Shown: one piece after another, positions 1 through 8,200 of the stretch | How the letters are laid out: every line of letters begins with the position of its first letter | Position numbering within the stretch: position 1 is the first letter of the stretch | DNA from: Microbispora oryzae | GTDB taxonomy: Bacteria > Actinomycetota > Actinomycetes > Streptosporangiales > Streptosporangiaceae | NCBI RefSeq assembly: GCF_017896165.1 | Contig: NZ_JAFCNB010000036.1 | Location: 1 to 35,796, forward strand | Reading direction: 5' to 3' | Length of the DNA: 35,796 nucleotides | Program-made: the position numbers and the translations under genes | Notes under the pieces: generated by a model | What the model saw: the letters and a program-made list of their open reading frames with translations, nothing else | What the model was told of the DNA's origin: nothing | Databases searched by the model: none

Positions 1-226
1 GGGAGACCTCGGACATGGTCTGCAGGATGTTGATCAGGTTGTCGCCCTGCAGGAAGATCGGGTTGACGATCTGACCGACGATCGCGATCACGATGACCGC
101 GGGGATCAGCGCGAAGTCCCGCAACCGCGCGAGCCGGACGCGGGAGCTCCCGCGCGCCGTCCCTGCCGCCTCAGGGGCGACGTCCGGGGACGCGGGCCGC
201 TGGGGGGACGCGGACGTCTCAGGCAT
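1..226 (-). CDS. Sugar ABC transporter permease, RbsC-like (N-terminus only)
   Basis: Only the first 75 codons lie in the window; the gene runs off the left edge. A cytoplasmic N-terminal tail rich in Pro, Ala and Arg (about 38 residues) is followed by a first hydrophobic helix (FALIPAVIVIAIVGQIV) and the motif NPIFLQGDNLINILQ, which is typical of the start of BPD_transp_2 permeases (RbsC/XylH/AraH type). The ATG at 226 overlaps the stop of the upstream ATPase in an 8-base ATGCCTGA arrangement, so the two are probably translationally coupled. It is the third gene of a binding protein-ATPase-permease operon and would form the membrane channel for the sugar. The family call rests on a short fragment but is strongly supported by the neighbours. 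Confidence 0.8.
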   Translation of the reverse strand, partial: MPETSASPQRPASPDVAPEAAGTARGSSRVRLARLRDFALIPAVIVIAIVGQIVNPIFLQGDNLINILQTMSEVS

Positions 227-1733
227 CGAGGTGGACTCCTTCCATGGCGGCCACCATCTCGTGGTCGTGCCAGCCGGCGGCCAGTTCCGCGACGACGCGG
301 CCCTGGAAGAGCACCAGCACCCGGTCACACAGCCGCAGATCGTCGAGTTCGTCCGAGGCGATCAGCACTCCGGTGCCCTGCTCGGCGGTCTCCTCGACCT
401 TGCCGAGCAGGAACTCCTTGGACCGGACGTCGACCCCGGCGGTGGGGGTGATCAACACCAGCAGCTTCGGGTCGTTGGCCAGAGCACGCGCCATCACGAC
501 CTTCTGCTGGTTGCCCCCGGACAGCCCGGAGACGGGCAGTTCGGGACCGGGGGTCTTGATCGCCAGGTTCTCGATCATCTCGCGGGCCAGCACGTCCCTG
601 CGCCGCCCACTCACGAAACCCGCCGAGCCGAGCCGTTCCGGGATCGTCATGGTGGCGTTGTCGGCGATCGACATCAACGGCACCAGCCCCTGGTGGTGCC
701 GGTCGCGGGGCACGAACCCCACTCCGGCGGCGAGCGAGCCCGGCACACTGCCGGGACGCGGCCGGCGACCGGCGACCTCGACGGTTCCCGCCTGCGGGGC
801 GCGCAGCCCCACGACGGTCTCGGCCAGCTCGGTCCTGCCGCTGCCGGCGGCGCCCGCGAGGCCGACGATCTCGCCCGCGCGGACCTCGAAGTCCACCTCT
901 CGGTAGGCGTCGCCGCGCGTCAGTCCGCGCACGCCGAGCACGACCTCGGCGCCGCCGGGCACGGCCGCCCGGGATCGCTCCTCGGCCAGCCCCGTCGCCT
1001 CACCCGTCATGGCCGCCACGAGGTCCGCGTGCTGAAGGCCGGCGACCGAGGTGGTCAGGATGTGCCGGGCGTCGCGGAACACGGTGACGGTGTCGCAGAT
1101 CTCGTAGATCTCCTGGAGGTGGTGGCTGATGAACAGGAACGTCACGCCCTGCTCCTGCAGGGCGCGGATCCGGTCGAAGAGCCGGTTGATCGCGGCGGCG
1201 TCGAGCTGCGCGGTGGGCTCGTCCAGGATGATGAACCGGGCGCCGAACGACAGCGCGCGGGCGATCTCGACGAACTGCCGCCGCTCCACGTCGAGCTCTC
1301 CGGCGGGGACGCGCACGTCGACGTCCACCGACCAGGTCGCGAGCAGTTCGGCCGCCTTGCTCCGCAGGCTCTTCCAGCCGACCAGCCCGAGCCGGTTGCG
1401 GTCGTGGCGGTTCAGGTACAGGTTCTCCGCCACGGTCAGCTCGGGAATGATCGTGGACTTCTGGTAGACGCAGGCGACCCGCTCCCGCCACGCGTCCCGG
1501 TCGGACAGCCGAGGCGCGGGCTCGCCGCCGAACCGCACCCGGCCCTCGTCGGGCGCCTGCAGGCCGGTCAGGATCGACACCAGCGTGGACTTGCCGGCCC
1601 CGTTCCTGCCCACGAGGGCGTGGGTCTCACCCGGCGTGATCCGGATCCCGGCGCCGTCCAGCGCCACGGTCTCGCCGTACCTCTTCGTGACGCCCACCGC
1701 CTCGACGAGCGGTGTGGCCTGCCGCTCAGCCAA
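219..1733 (-). CDS. Sugar ABC transporter ATP-binding protein, RbsA/XylG type (two fused ATPase domains)
   Basis: This 504-aa protein has the usual size of carbohydrate-uptake (CUT2) double ATPases, which energise import with an RbsC-type permease. Domain 1 has Walker A GRNGAGKST (residues 42-50), a signature-like segment VERRQFVEIARAL (149-161) and Walker B FIILDEPT (167-174). Domain 2 has the family's altered Walker A GAAGSGRTE (294-302) and a good LSGGNQQK signature (404-411). Its Walker B reads LLVLITPTAG (424-433), so the usual Asp-Glu pair is replaced by Ile-Thr and domain 2 is probably not hydrolytic. The start is TTG at 1733, inside the end of the binding-protein gene (TTGGCTGA, 8-base overlap), the same coupling geometry as at its 3' end. 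Confidence 0.95.
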   Translation of the reverse strand: MAERQATPLVEAVGVTKRYGETVALDGAGIRITPGETHALVGRNGAGKSTLVSILTGLQAPDEGRVRFGGEPAPRLSDRDAWRERVACVYQKSTIIPELTVAENLYLNRHDRNRLGLVGWKSLRSKAAELLATWSVDVDVRVPAGELDVERRQFVEIARALSFGARFIILDEPTAQLDAAAINRLFDRIRALQEQGVTFLFISHHLQEIYEICDTVTVFRDARHILTTSVAGLQHADLVAAMTGEATGLAEERSRAAVPGGAEVVLGVRGLTRGDAYREVDFEVRAGEIVGLAGAAGSGRTELAETVVGLRAPQAGTVEVAGRRPRPGSVPGSLAAGVGFVPRDRHHQGLVPLMSIADNATMTIPERLGSAGFVSGRRRDVLAREMIENLAIKTPGPELPVSGLSGGNQQKVVMARALANDPKLLVLITPTAGVDVRSKEFLLGKVEETAEQGTGVLIASDELDDLRLCDRVLVLFQGRVVAELAAGWHDHEMVAAMEGVHLDA

Positions 1734-2808
1734 GGTTGTTGCCCCACAACGACTTGTCGTCGTGCTTCACGCTGGGGACGCCTCCGTACGTGCCGCCGTC
1801 CGCCGTGACCAGCGGCGCGGACAACTGGTCCTCCAGCAGACCCGGCCGCACCTGGATGATCGTGCTGTCATGATCAGTCGCACCCGGCTGGAACGTCTTG
1901 CCCTCGATCGCCGCCTTCGCGTACATCAACGCGTACTTCGCGTACAGATCCGCCGGCTGAGACACCGTCGCGTCGATGTTCCCCGCCGCGATGTCCTTCA
2001 ACTCCTCCGGAATACCGTCGTTGGAGATCACGAACACATGCTTGGGATCATCCGGCGGAACCAGCAGATCACGCTGCTTGAGCAACTGCAACGTCCCCGC
2101 CAGCGCGAAACTCGACTCCATGTAGACGCCCTTGATATCCGGATTGGCCGTCAGCCGCGTCTGCAACTTCTGCGACGCCAGCGCACCATCCCAGTTCGTC
2201 GCCTCCCCGAACACCGTGATCCCGGGATAATTCGCCTTCATGCACTCGTTGAACGCCTCGGTACGATCCCGGCCGTTGATCGACGCCAGATCACCCTCCA
2301 GCATCACGACCTTGCCCTTACCCGACAGCTTCTCCCCGAGGAACTTGCACGCCTTCTCCCCATAAGCCCGGTTGTCGGCCCGCACCACCATGAACGCGTT
2401 CCCCGTGTCCGGACGCGTGTCCACCAGCACCGCCGGAATCTTCTTCGCCTCCAGCTGCTGCAGCGTCGGCGCCACCGCCGCCGTGTCCTGCGGCGCCATC
2501 ACCACACCCTTGACACCCTGACTCATCAGGCTCTGCACATTCGCCGTGAGCTTCGCGATGTCGTTCTGCGAGTTCGTCGTCTTCAGCTCCGACTGCTGCT
2601 CATCGGCGAACTTCGGCACGTAACTGATGTAAGAGTTCCAAAAGTCCGTGTCCGAACGCGGATAGTCCACCCCGATGAGCGGCTTGGCCGCCGCACCGCC
2701 GCCGTCCGCCGCGGTGTCCCCCGCACCGTCCCCGCCTCCGGCGCATCCGGTGGCGAGGCCGGCCGACAGGACGAGGAACGTTCCGAGGGCGAGCCGTCGT
2801 CTGGTCAT
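1726..2808 (-). CDS. Sugar-binding lipoprotein of ABC importer (periplasmic-binding protein type 1, RbsB/XylF-like)
   Basis: This 360-aa protein presents sugar to the RbsA/RbsC-type transporter from the outer face of the membrane. The reading frame is open further upstream, but ATG 2808 is chosen because AAAGGAGC lies just before it and it begins a lipoprotein signal: MTRRR, a hydrophobic stretch, then lipobox LATGC with Cys22. The mature protein starts with a Gly/Ala/Asp linker and then shows a type 1 fold: IGVDYPRSDTDFW at the first strand, SQGVKGVVMAPQDTAAV (inter-domain region), VVMLEGDLASINGRDR and later VFVISNDGIPEELK. The exact sugar cannot be read from sequence; xylose, ribose or an oligosaccharide are possible. 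It is the first gene of the operon and divergent from a ROK repressor. Confidence 0.92.
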   Translation of the reverse strand: MTRRRLALGTFLVLSAGLATGCAGGGDGAGDTAADGGGAAAKPLIGVDYPRSDTDFWNSYISYVPKFADEQQSELKTTNSQNDIAKLTANVQSLMSQGVKGVVMAPQDTAAVAPTLQQLEAKKIPAVLVDTRPDTGNAFMVVRADNRAYGEKACKFLGEKLSGKGKVVMLEGDLASINGRDRTEAFNECMKANYPGITVFGEATNWDGALASQKLQTRLTANPDIKGVYMESSFALAGTLQLLKQRDLLVPPDDPKHVFVISNDGIPEELKDIAAGNIDATVSQPADLYAKYALMYAKAAIEGKTFQPGATDHDSTIIQVRPGLLEDQLSAPLVTADGGTYGGVPSVKHDDKSLWGNNLG

Positions 2809-2969
2809 GGCTGCTCCTTTCGTACGTGTGATCGCAGCCGGAGCCCATGCGTGCCGCCGCCGTCCGAGGGAGGCGCGCGCCTGTAGCCGGACCGACCGGC
2901 CCGGTGGGGGGACGCGCACGGAGCGGACCTCCTTGGCGTGTCGCGAAGGTGACGGAGCCTTCACTGCAT

Positions 2970-2984
2970 GGACATGGGATGTCT
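2970..2984. promoter_or_regulatory. Operator-like palindrome, proximal copy (GGACATGGGATGTCT)
   Basis: Near-perfect inverted repeat (one arm base differs from the distal copy) with 6-base arms and a 3-base GGG centre. It lies about 160 bases upstream of the sugar-binding lipoprotein start. The same 15-mer recurs at 3113-3127. Two copies of one palindrome in a divergent promoter region indicate a binding site for a dimeric repressor. Confidence 0.65.
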
Positions 2985-3112
2985 TTGTAGGCGACCCCAA
3001 ACGACGCTGTCTAGGTCCGTAATCGAATTGCTGCATATGTCCCGGTTTGTTCGGATGAACGGGACAGCGGCGCCAGCGAGGACTTTCCCAGGCCGGGCCC
3101 GGGCTGCCCTCT

Positions 3113-3127
3113 AGACATGGGATGTCT
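3113..3127. promoter_or_regulatory. Operator-like palindrome, distal copy (AGACATGGGATGTCT)
   Basis: Perfect inverted repeat AGACAT-GGG-ATGTCT. It is centred 143 bases from the proximal copy, a spacing that would allow looping by one tetrameric or two dimeric repressors. The divergently encoded ROK protein is the nearest candidate regulator, but the site could belong to a regulator elsewhere. Confidence 0.65.
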
Positions 3128-3803
3128 GATGGTGTCAAGTGTGCCCGTAGAGCTGGATCCCCACCCGGGTGAGAGCCGGGGCGGGTGGGGGTCCCGCCCG
3201 CCGACCGGGCCAGACGGCACCACTACGACGGCACCGAAGTCGGCGGGGACGGTGCCGGCATAGCTCTGACTCACGGTCGGCGAACGGGACGTTCGGTTGG
3301 GCGCGGGAAGCGCCGGCCGGCGTTCGGGTGGCAGGGGTCCGAACGGGCGGTCGCTTCCGTGCCCGGGTCTCTACGAGTGGTGGATCGCGATGGTGGTCGT
3401 TTTCGGGCCGGTCAGGATGGCGACGGCCCATCTGGGGCGCCGGCCGCGTCCGCTGACGTGGCGCGATGCCGGGAGGGGGTCGGGACGGCGGACGAGGTCC
3501 GGTCCGCGGGGTCCCCGCCGACCGGTGCCGACTCGTCGAGTCGCCGGTGCGGCCGTCGGCAGCGATCCACGGCCCCTCCACTGGTTCAAACGTCTGGCTC
3601 GGCCCGAATTAAAGACACACATGGCCGGAACTGGCAAGAGCTGGCCTGTGTAACGTTCCCGTAACCTCCGGTCTGCACTTGGCTGACCTGCCGAAACGTT
3701 GGAGATGCCAACTCGTTACCTGGCAAAGGAGTGCATACCGGCACACATGCATGTTACAAACCCCATTAATTGATCACAGAGATAAACGAAGGGCGGTGAC
3801 CGC
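3128..3803. other. Gene-free stretch between the sugar ABC operon and the ROK gene
   Basis: No convincing gene is seen in these 676 bases. Several open frames exist on both strands, but their products are Arg/Pro/Gly-rich, lack recognisable motifs and have no ribosome site. The right end (about 3600-3800) is less GC-rich and probably holds the ROK promoter. It contains TGCCA-N10-TGGCA at 3706-3725, a possible operator. Confidence 0.6.
3706..3725. promoter_or_regulatory. Inverted repeat upstream of the ROK gene
   Basis: TGCCA and TGGCA arms are separated by 10 bases, about 80 bases before the ROK start codon. The position suits autoregulation. Five-base arms are short, so this is tentative. 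Confidence 0.3.
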
Positions 3804-5090
3804 GTGGGGCAGCAAGGGCAGCACCTGGGCCGCGCCGCCGGGGGCACCGTCACACCGACGAGTTCGGCCGCCCTGCGGCGGGCGAACCTCTCGCTGGTGC
3901 TCCGCCACCTGCGCGACCACGTGTCACGGTCCAGGGCCGACATCGCCGAGGCGACCGGCCTGCACCGGGCCACGGTGTCGAATCTGGTGGCCGAGCTCCT
4001 CGACCGCCAGCTGGTCAGGGAGGTCGGCGTCGAGCACGTCGGCGCGGTGGGCCGGCCTCGCCGGCCCGTGGCGCTGCACGGCGCGCACGTCGGCGCCCTG
4101 GGACTGGAGATCAACGTCGACTACATCTCGGTGCACGGGTCCGACCTCAGCGGCCGGATCCTGGTCGAGCGCCGGATCGGCTTCGACACGATGGGCAGCG
4201 GACCCGACCGTTCGCTGCACCGGCTCGGCACGGTGGCCCGGGAGGCCATCGAGACGATGCGGTCGGCGGGAGCCGACCCGGCCGGCATCGGTGTCGCTGT
4301 CCCGGCACTGGTCGACGTGGCGCGCGGCGTCGTGACGTTCGCGCCCAACCTGAACTGGCACAACCTGCCGCTGGCGGCCCGGCTCTCCGCTACGCTCGGT
4401 TCGCCGAACGTGCCGGTGATGGTCGACAACGACGCCAACCTCGCGGCGGTCGCCGAGTACACCTCCGGTGTCGCGGCCGGCACGCCGCATCTGGTCTACC
4501 TCACCGGCGAGGTGGGCGTGGGCGGCGGAATCATCGTCGACGGCAGGCTGCTGCGCGGTGCGGACGGGTTCTCCGGTGAGGTCGGCCATCTGCCGGTCGA
4601 TCCGGCCGGCGCCCGCTGTGGCTGCGGCCGGCGCGGTTGCTGGGAGACCAAGGTGGGACTCGCGGCACTGGTGCGCACGGCCATGCCACAGCAGGCGTAC
4701 ACGCCTGCCGGGCTGCCGGTCTCCGACCCCGAGGAACGAGCGAAGGAGATCTCCAGAGGGCTGGTCGAGGGCGACCGCCACATGATGTACGCCGTCGCCC
4801 AAGTGGGGCGCTGGCTCGGGCTCGGCGGCTCGATCGTGGTCAACCTCTTCAACACGAGGGTGATCGTGGTCGGCGGTTACTTCGCCACGCTGGCCGAATG
4901 GCTCCTTCCCCACGCCCAAGAGGAGCTGGAACGCCTGGTGGTGGCCGGCGCCGCCGCCCAGTGCCGGTTCACGGCCTCCAACCTCGGCTTCGGCGCCGCC
5001 TCACGCGGCGCCGCGAGCATGGTGGTCAACCAGCTCATCGACGACCCTACGACGATCATGGATTCGATACCACGGCCGCCGGTTCACTGA
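3804..5090 (+). CDS. ROK-family transcriptional repressor (NagC/XylR-like)
   Basis: This 428-aa protein should be a DNA-binding regulator that responds to a sugar. An N-terminal winged helix-turn-helix spans about residues 29-72 (RADIAEATGLHRATVSNLV). It is followed by a ROK sugar-kinase-fold domain with VDNDAN (207-212), EVGVGGGIIVDG (236-247) and the zinc site GH(262)...CGCGRRGCWE (Cys272, Cys274, Cys279). The glycine loop reads TGEVGVGGG, close to the normal phosphate loop, but the protein is most likely a regulator rather than a kinase because it carries the HTH. The start is GTG 3804 after GAAGGGCGG. It is divergent from the RbsABC-type operon and directly upstream of the giant ThuA/dehydrogenase gene, so it may control either or both. 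Confidence 0.92.
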   Translation: MGQQGQHLGRAAGGTVTPTSSAALRRANLSLVLRHLRDHVSRSRADIAEATGLHRATVSNLVAELLDRQLVREVGVEHVGAVGRPRRPVALHGAHVGALGLEINVDYISVHGSDLSGRILVERRIGFDTMGSGPDRSLHRLGTVAREAIETMRSAGADPAGIGVAVPALVDVARGVVTFAPNLNWHNLPLAARLSATLGSPNVPVMVDNDANLAAVAEYTSGVAAGTPHLVYLTGEVGVGGGIIVDGRLLRGADGFSGEVGHLPVDPAGARCGCGRRGCWETKVGLAALVRTAMPQQAYTPAGLPVSDPEERAKEISRGLVEGDRHMMYAVAQVGRWLGLGGSIVVNLFNTRVIVVGGYFATLAEWLLPHAQEELERLVVAGAAAQCRFTASNLGFGAASRGAASMVVNQLIDDPTTIMDSIPRPPVH

Positions 5091-5104
5091 CGGCCCCCAC
5101 AAGC

Positions 5105-5124
5105 CTGGAGGCGGCATCCTCCAG
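5105..5124 (+). terminator. Hairpin after the ROK gene
   Basis: CTGGAGG and CCTCCAG form a 7-bp stem with a 6-base loop, 14 bases past the ROK stop. There is no T-run, as is common for actinobacterial terminators. It separates the ROK gene from the next gene, which has its own leader. Confidence 0.5.
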
Positions 5125-5212
5125 CCACCGCAGTTCCGATCACAAGTAAGTGGCAACAAGCGCGGCGGCGCGCGCCTTGCCTGACGTCCCCCCGGTCAGG
5201 AAAGGGTTTTCC

Positions 5213-8200
5213 ATGTCACCACGTTTGCGAACGTGGGCCAGGCTGCTCACCGCGGCCCTGCCGGCCAAAAGGCTTCGAACTCCACGTGTGACAGCGGCGG
5301 CGATGGCCATCGCCCTCGTCGCTCCCGTTCTGTCGCTCCTTCCGACGGCGGCCAACGCGGCCGCTGCCGCGACACCTGACTTCAAGGTGCTCGTCTTCTC
5401 CAAGACCACCGGTTTCCGGCACGACGCGATCCCTGACGGAATCGCCGCCGTGCAGAAGCTCGGCCAGGAGAACAACTTCGCGGTCGACACGACCGAGGAC
5501 AGCGCGCTGTTCACCGACCAGAACCTGGCTCAGTACCAGGCGGTCATCTTCATGTCCACGACCGGCGACCCGCTGAGCACGCAGGACCAGAAGGACGCGT
5601 TCCAGCGCTACATCGAGGCCGGCGGCGGTTACGTCGGCGTCCACGCCGCCGCGGACAGCGGTTACAACTGGGCGTGGTACGGCAAGCTGGTCGGCGCGTA
5701 CTTCAAGCAGCACCCCGCGATCCAGCAGGCCACCGTCAAGGTCGAGGACCCGGCGCACCCCTCCACCGAGGGCCTGCCGACCTCCTGGACCCGTACCGAC
5801 GAGTGGTACGACTTCCAGTCCAACCCGCGCGGGACCGTGCACGTGCTGGCGTCGCTGGACGAGAAGTCCTACACCGGCGCCACCATGGGCATCGACCACC
5901 CGACGACGTGGTGTCAGGACTACGACGGCGGCCGCTCCTGGTACACCGGCCTCGGCCACACCAAGGAGAGCTACGTCGAGGCGAACTTCCTGCACCTCCT
6001 CCTCGGCGGCATCAAGACCGCCGCGGGCGCGGTGAAGGCGGACTGCTCGGCGTCGCAGAGCGACAGCTACGCCAAGGTCACGCTCGACGACAACACGTCG
6101 AACCCGATGATGCTGGACATCGCGAAGGACGGTCGGGTCTTCTACATCGACCGGCTCGGCGACGTCAAGGTCATCAAGCCCACCGGTGGCACCGTCACGG
6201 CCGCTCACATGAACGTCTTCACCGCCAACGAGAGCGGTCTGCTCGGCATGGCGCTGGACCCCGGCTTCGACACCAACCACTGGCTGTATCTCTACTACTC
6301 GCCGTCGGCTGACAGCGTCGACCGGCTGAGCCGGTTCACGGTCACCGGTGACACGCTCGACCTGACGAGCGAGAAGAAGCTCCTCGACGTGCCGGTGCAG
6401 CGGGCCGAGTGCTGCCACCACGGTGGCGGCATGATCATGGACCCGAAGACCGGTGACCTGTGGCTCTCCGCGGGTGACAACACCAACCCGTTCGCGTCGG
6501 ACGGCTACGCGCCGATCGACGAGCAGTCGGGCCGGTCCTCGTGGGACTCGCAGCGCAGCGCGGGCAACACCAACAGCCTGAGCGGCAAGCTGCTCCGCGT
6601 TCACCCCGAGGCGGACGGCACCTACACCATCCCGTCGGGCAACCTGTTCGCGCCGGGCACGGCCAAGACCAAGCCGGAGATCTACGGCATGGGCTTCCGT
6701 AACCCGTTCCGGATGGGTCTCGACCCCAAGACGAGCCGGCCCATGCTCTCCGAGTACGGCCCCGACGCCAACTCGGCCAGCGCCACACGCGGTCCGGAGA
6801 ACACGGTCGAGTGGAACCTCATCACGAAGCCGGGTAACTACGGCTGGCCGTACTGCATCGGCAACAACAAGCCGTACATCGACTACAACTTCGCGACCAA
6901 GACCTCGGGCTCCGCGTTCAACTGCGACGCCCCGGTCAACGACTCGCCCAACAACACTGGTCTGACCAACCTGCCGCCGGTCATCCCGGCGACCATCTTC
7001 TACCACTACAACACCGACGCGCAGAACTTCCCCGAGCTGCACGGCGGCGCCCCGATGGCCGGCCCGGTCTACCGGTACGACGCCAACCTGCAGTCGGCCA
7101 ACAAGTGGCCGGCCTACTGGGACGGCAAGGCCATCTTCGGTGAGTGGAACAACAACCAGATGTTCTCGTTCCAGCTCAACGAGGACGGCTCCAAGGTCGT
7201 CAAGATCAACCAGATCCTGAAGACCCTGAGCTTCAAGAAGCCCATGGACATGAAGTTCGGTCCTGACGGCGCGCTGTACATGATCGAGTGGGGCTCCGGC
7301 TTCGGCGGCGACAACACCGACTCGGGTGTCTACCGCATCGACTACACCAAGGGTGTCAAGCCCCCGGTCGCCCACGTGACCGCGGACAAGACCGACGGCC
7401 CTCTGCCGCTGACCGTGCAGTTCTCCAGCGAGGGCAGCCGGGACCCGGACAACAAGCCCCTCACCTACGCGTGGGACCTCGACGGCGACGGCACGGTCGA
7501 CTCGACCGACGCCAACCCGTCGTTCACCTACACCAAGGCCGGCGAGTTCGACGCGGTCCTGACGATCACCAACCCTGACCATGTGACCGCCAAGTCCAGC
7601 GTTACGATCGTCGCGGGCAACACCAAGCCGACGGTCACCCTGCTTCCGCCGCCGGCCGGAGGGTTCTTCGAGTTCGGCGACCAGGTCAAGTTCAAGGTCG
7701 CCGTGACCGACCCCGAGGACGGCACGGTCGACTGCAGCCAGGTGCAGATCCAGGCGCTGCTGGGGCATGACAGCCACGCCCACCCGCTCGACCAGACCAC
7801 CGGGTGTGAGGGCACGCTGCAGACGCTCACCGACAGCGGTCACGGCACCGACGACAACCTGTTCTACGTGATCGAGGCCACCTACGCCGACCACGGCGGC
7901 TCGGGCGGCGCGGCCAAGTCCCTCACCGGACGCGGCCAGGTGATCCTGCAGCCCAAGCACAAGCAGGCCGAGCACTTCACGGAGACCGGCCGGGTCGCGG
8001 GCGGCACGGGCACCGACACCCCGGGTGTCACCGTGGAGGACACGACCGACACGCTGGGCGGCTCGAAGGACATCGGCAGCATCGAGGACGGTGACTGGTG
8101 GTCGTTCTCCCCGGTGAACCTGGGGAACATCACCGCGATCCGGCTGCGGGCGGCGTCGAACACCACCGGTGGCACCGTGGAGGTCCGTGAGGGCAACCCG

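Noticed and set aside
2809..3138. Upstream extension of the sugar-binding lipoprotein
   Set aside because: The lipoprotein signal and ribosome site fix the start at 2808, and the extension would contain the operator-like palindrome.
3135..3664. Several open frames on both strands in the region before the ROK gene
   Set aside because: Overlapping frames of similar length, Arg/Pro-rich products, no ribosome sites and no recognisable domain.
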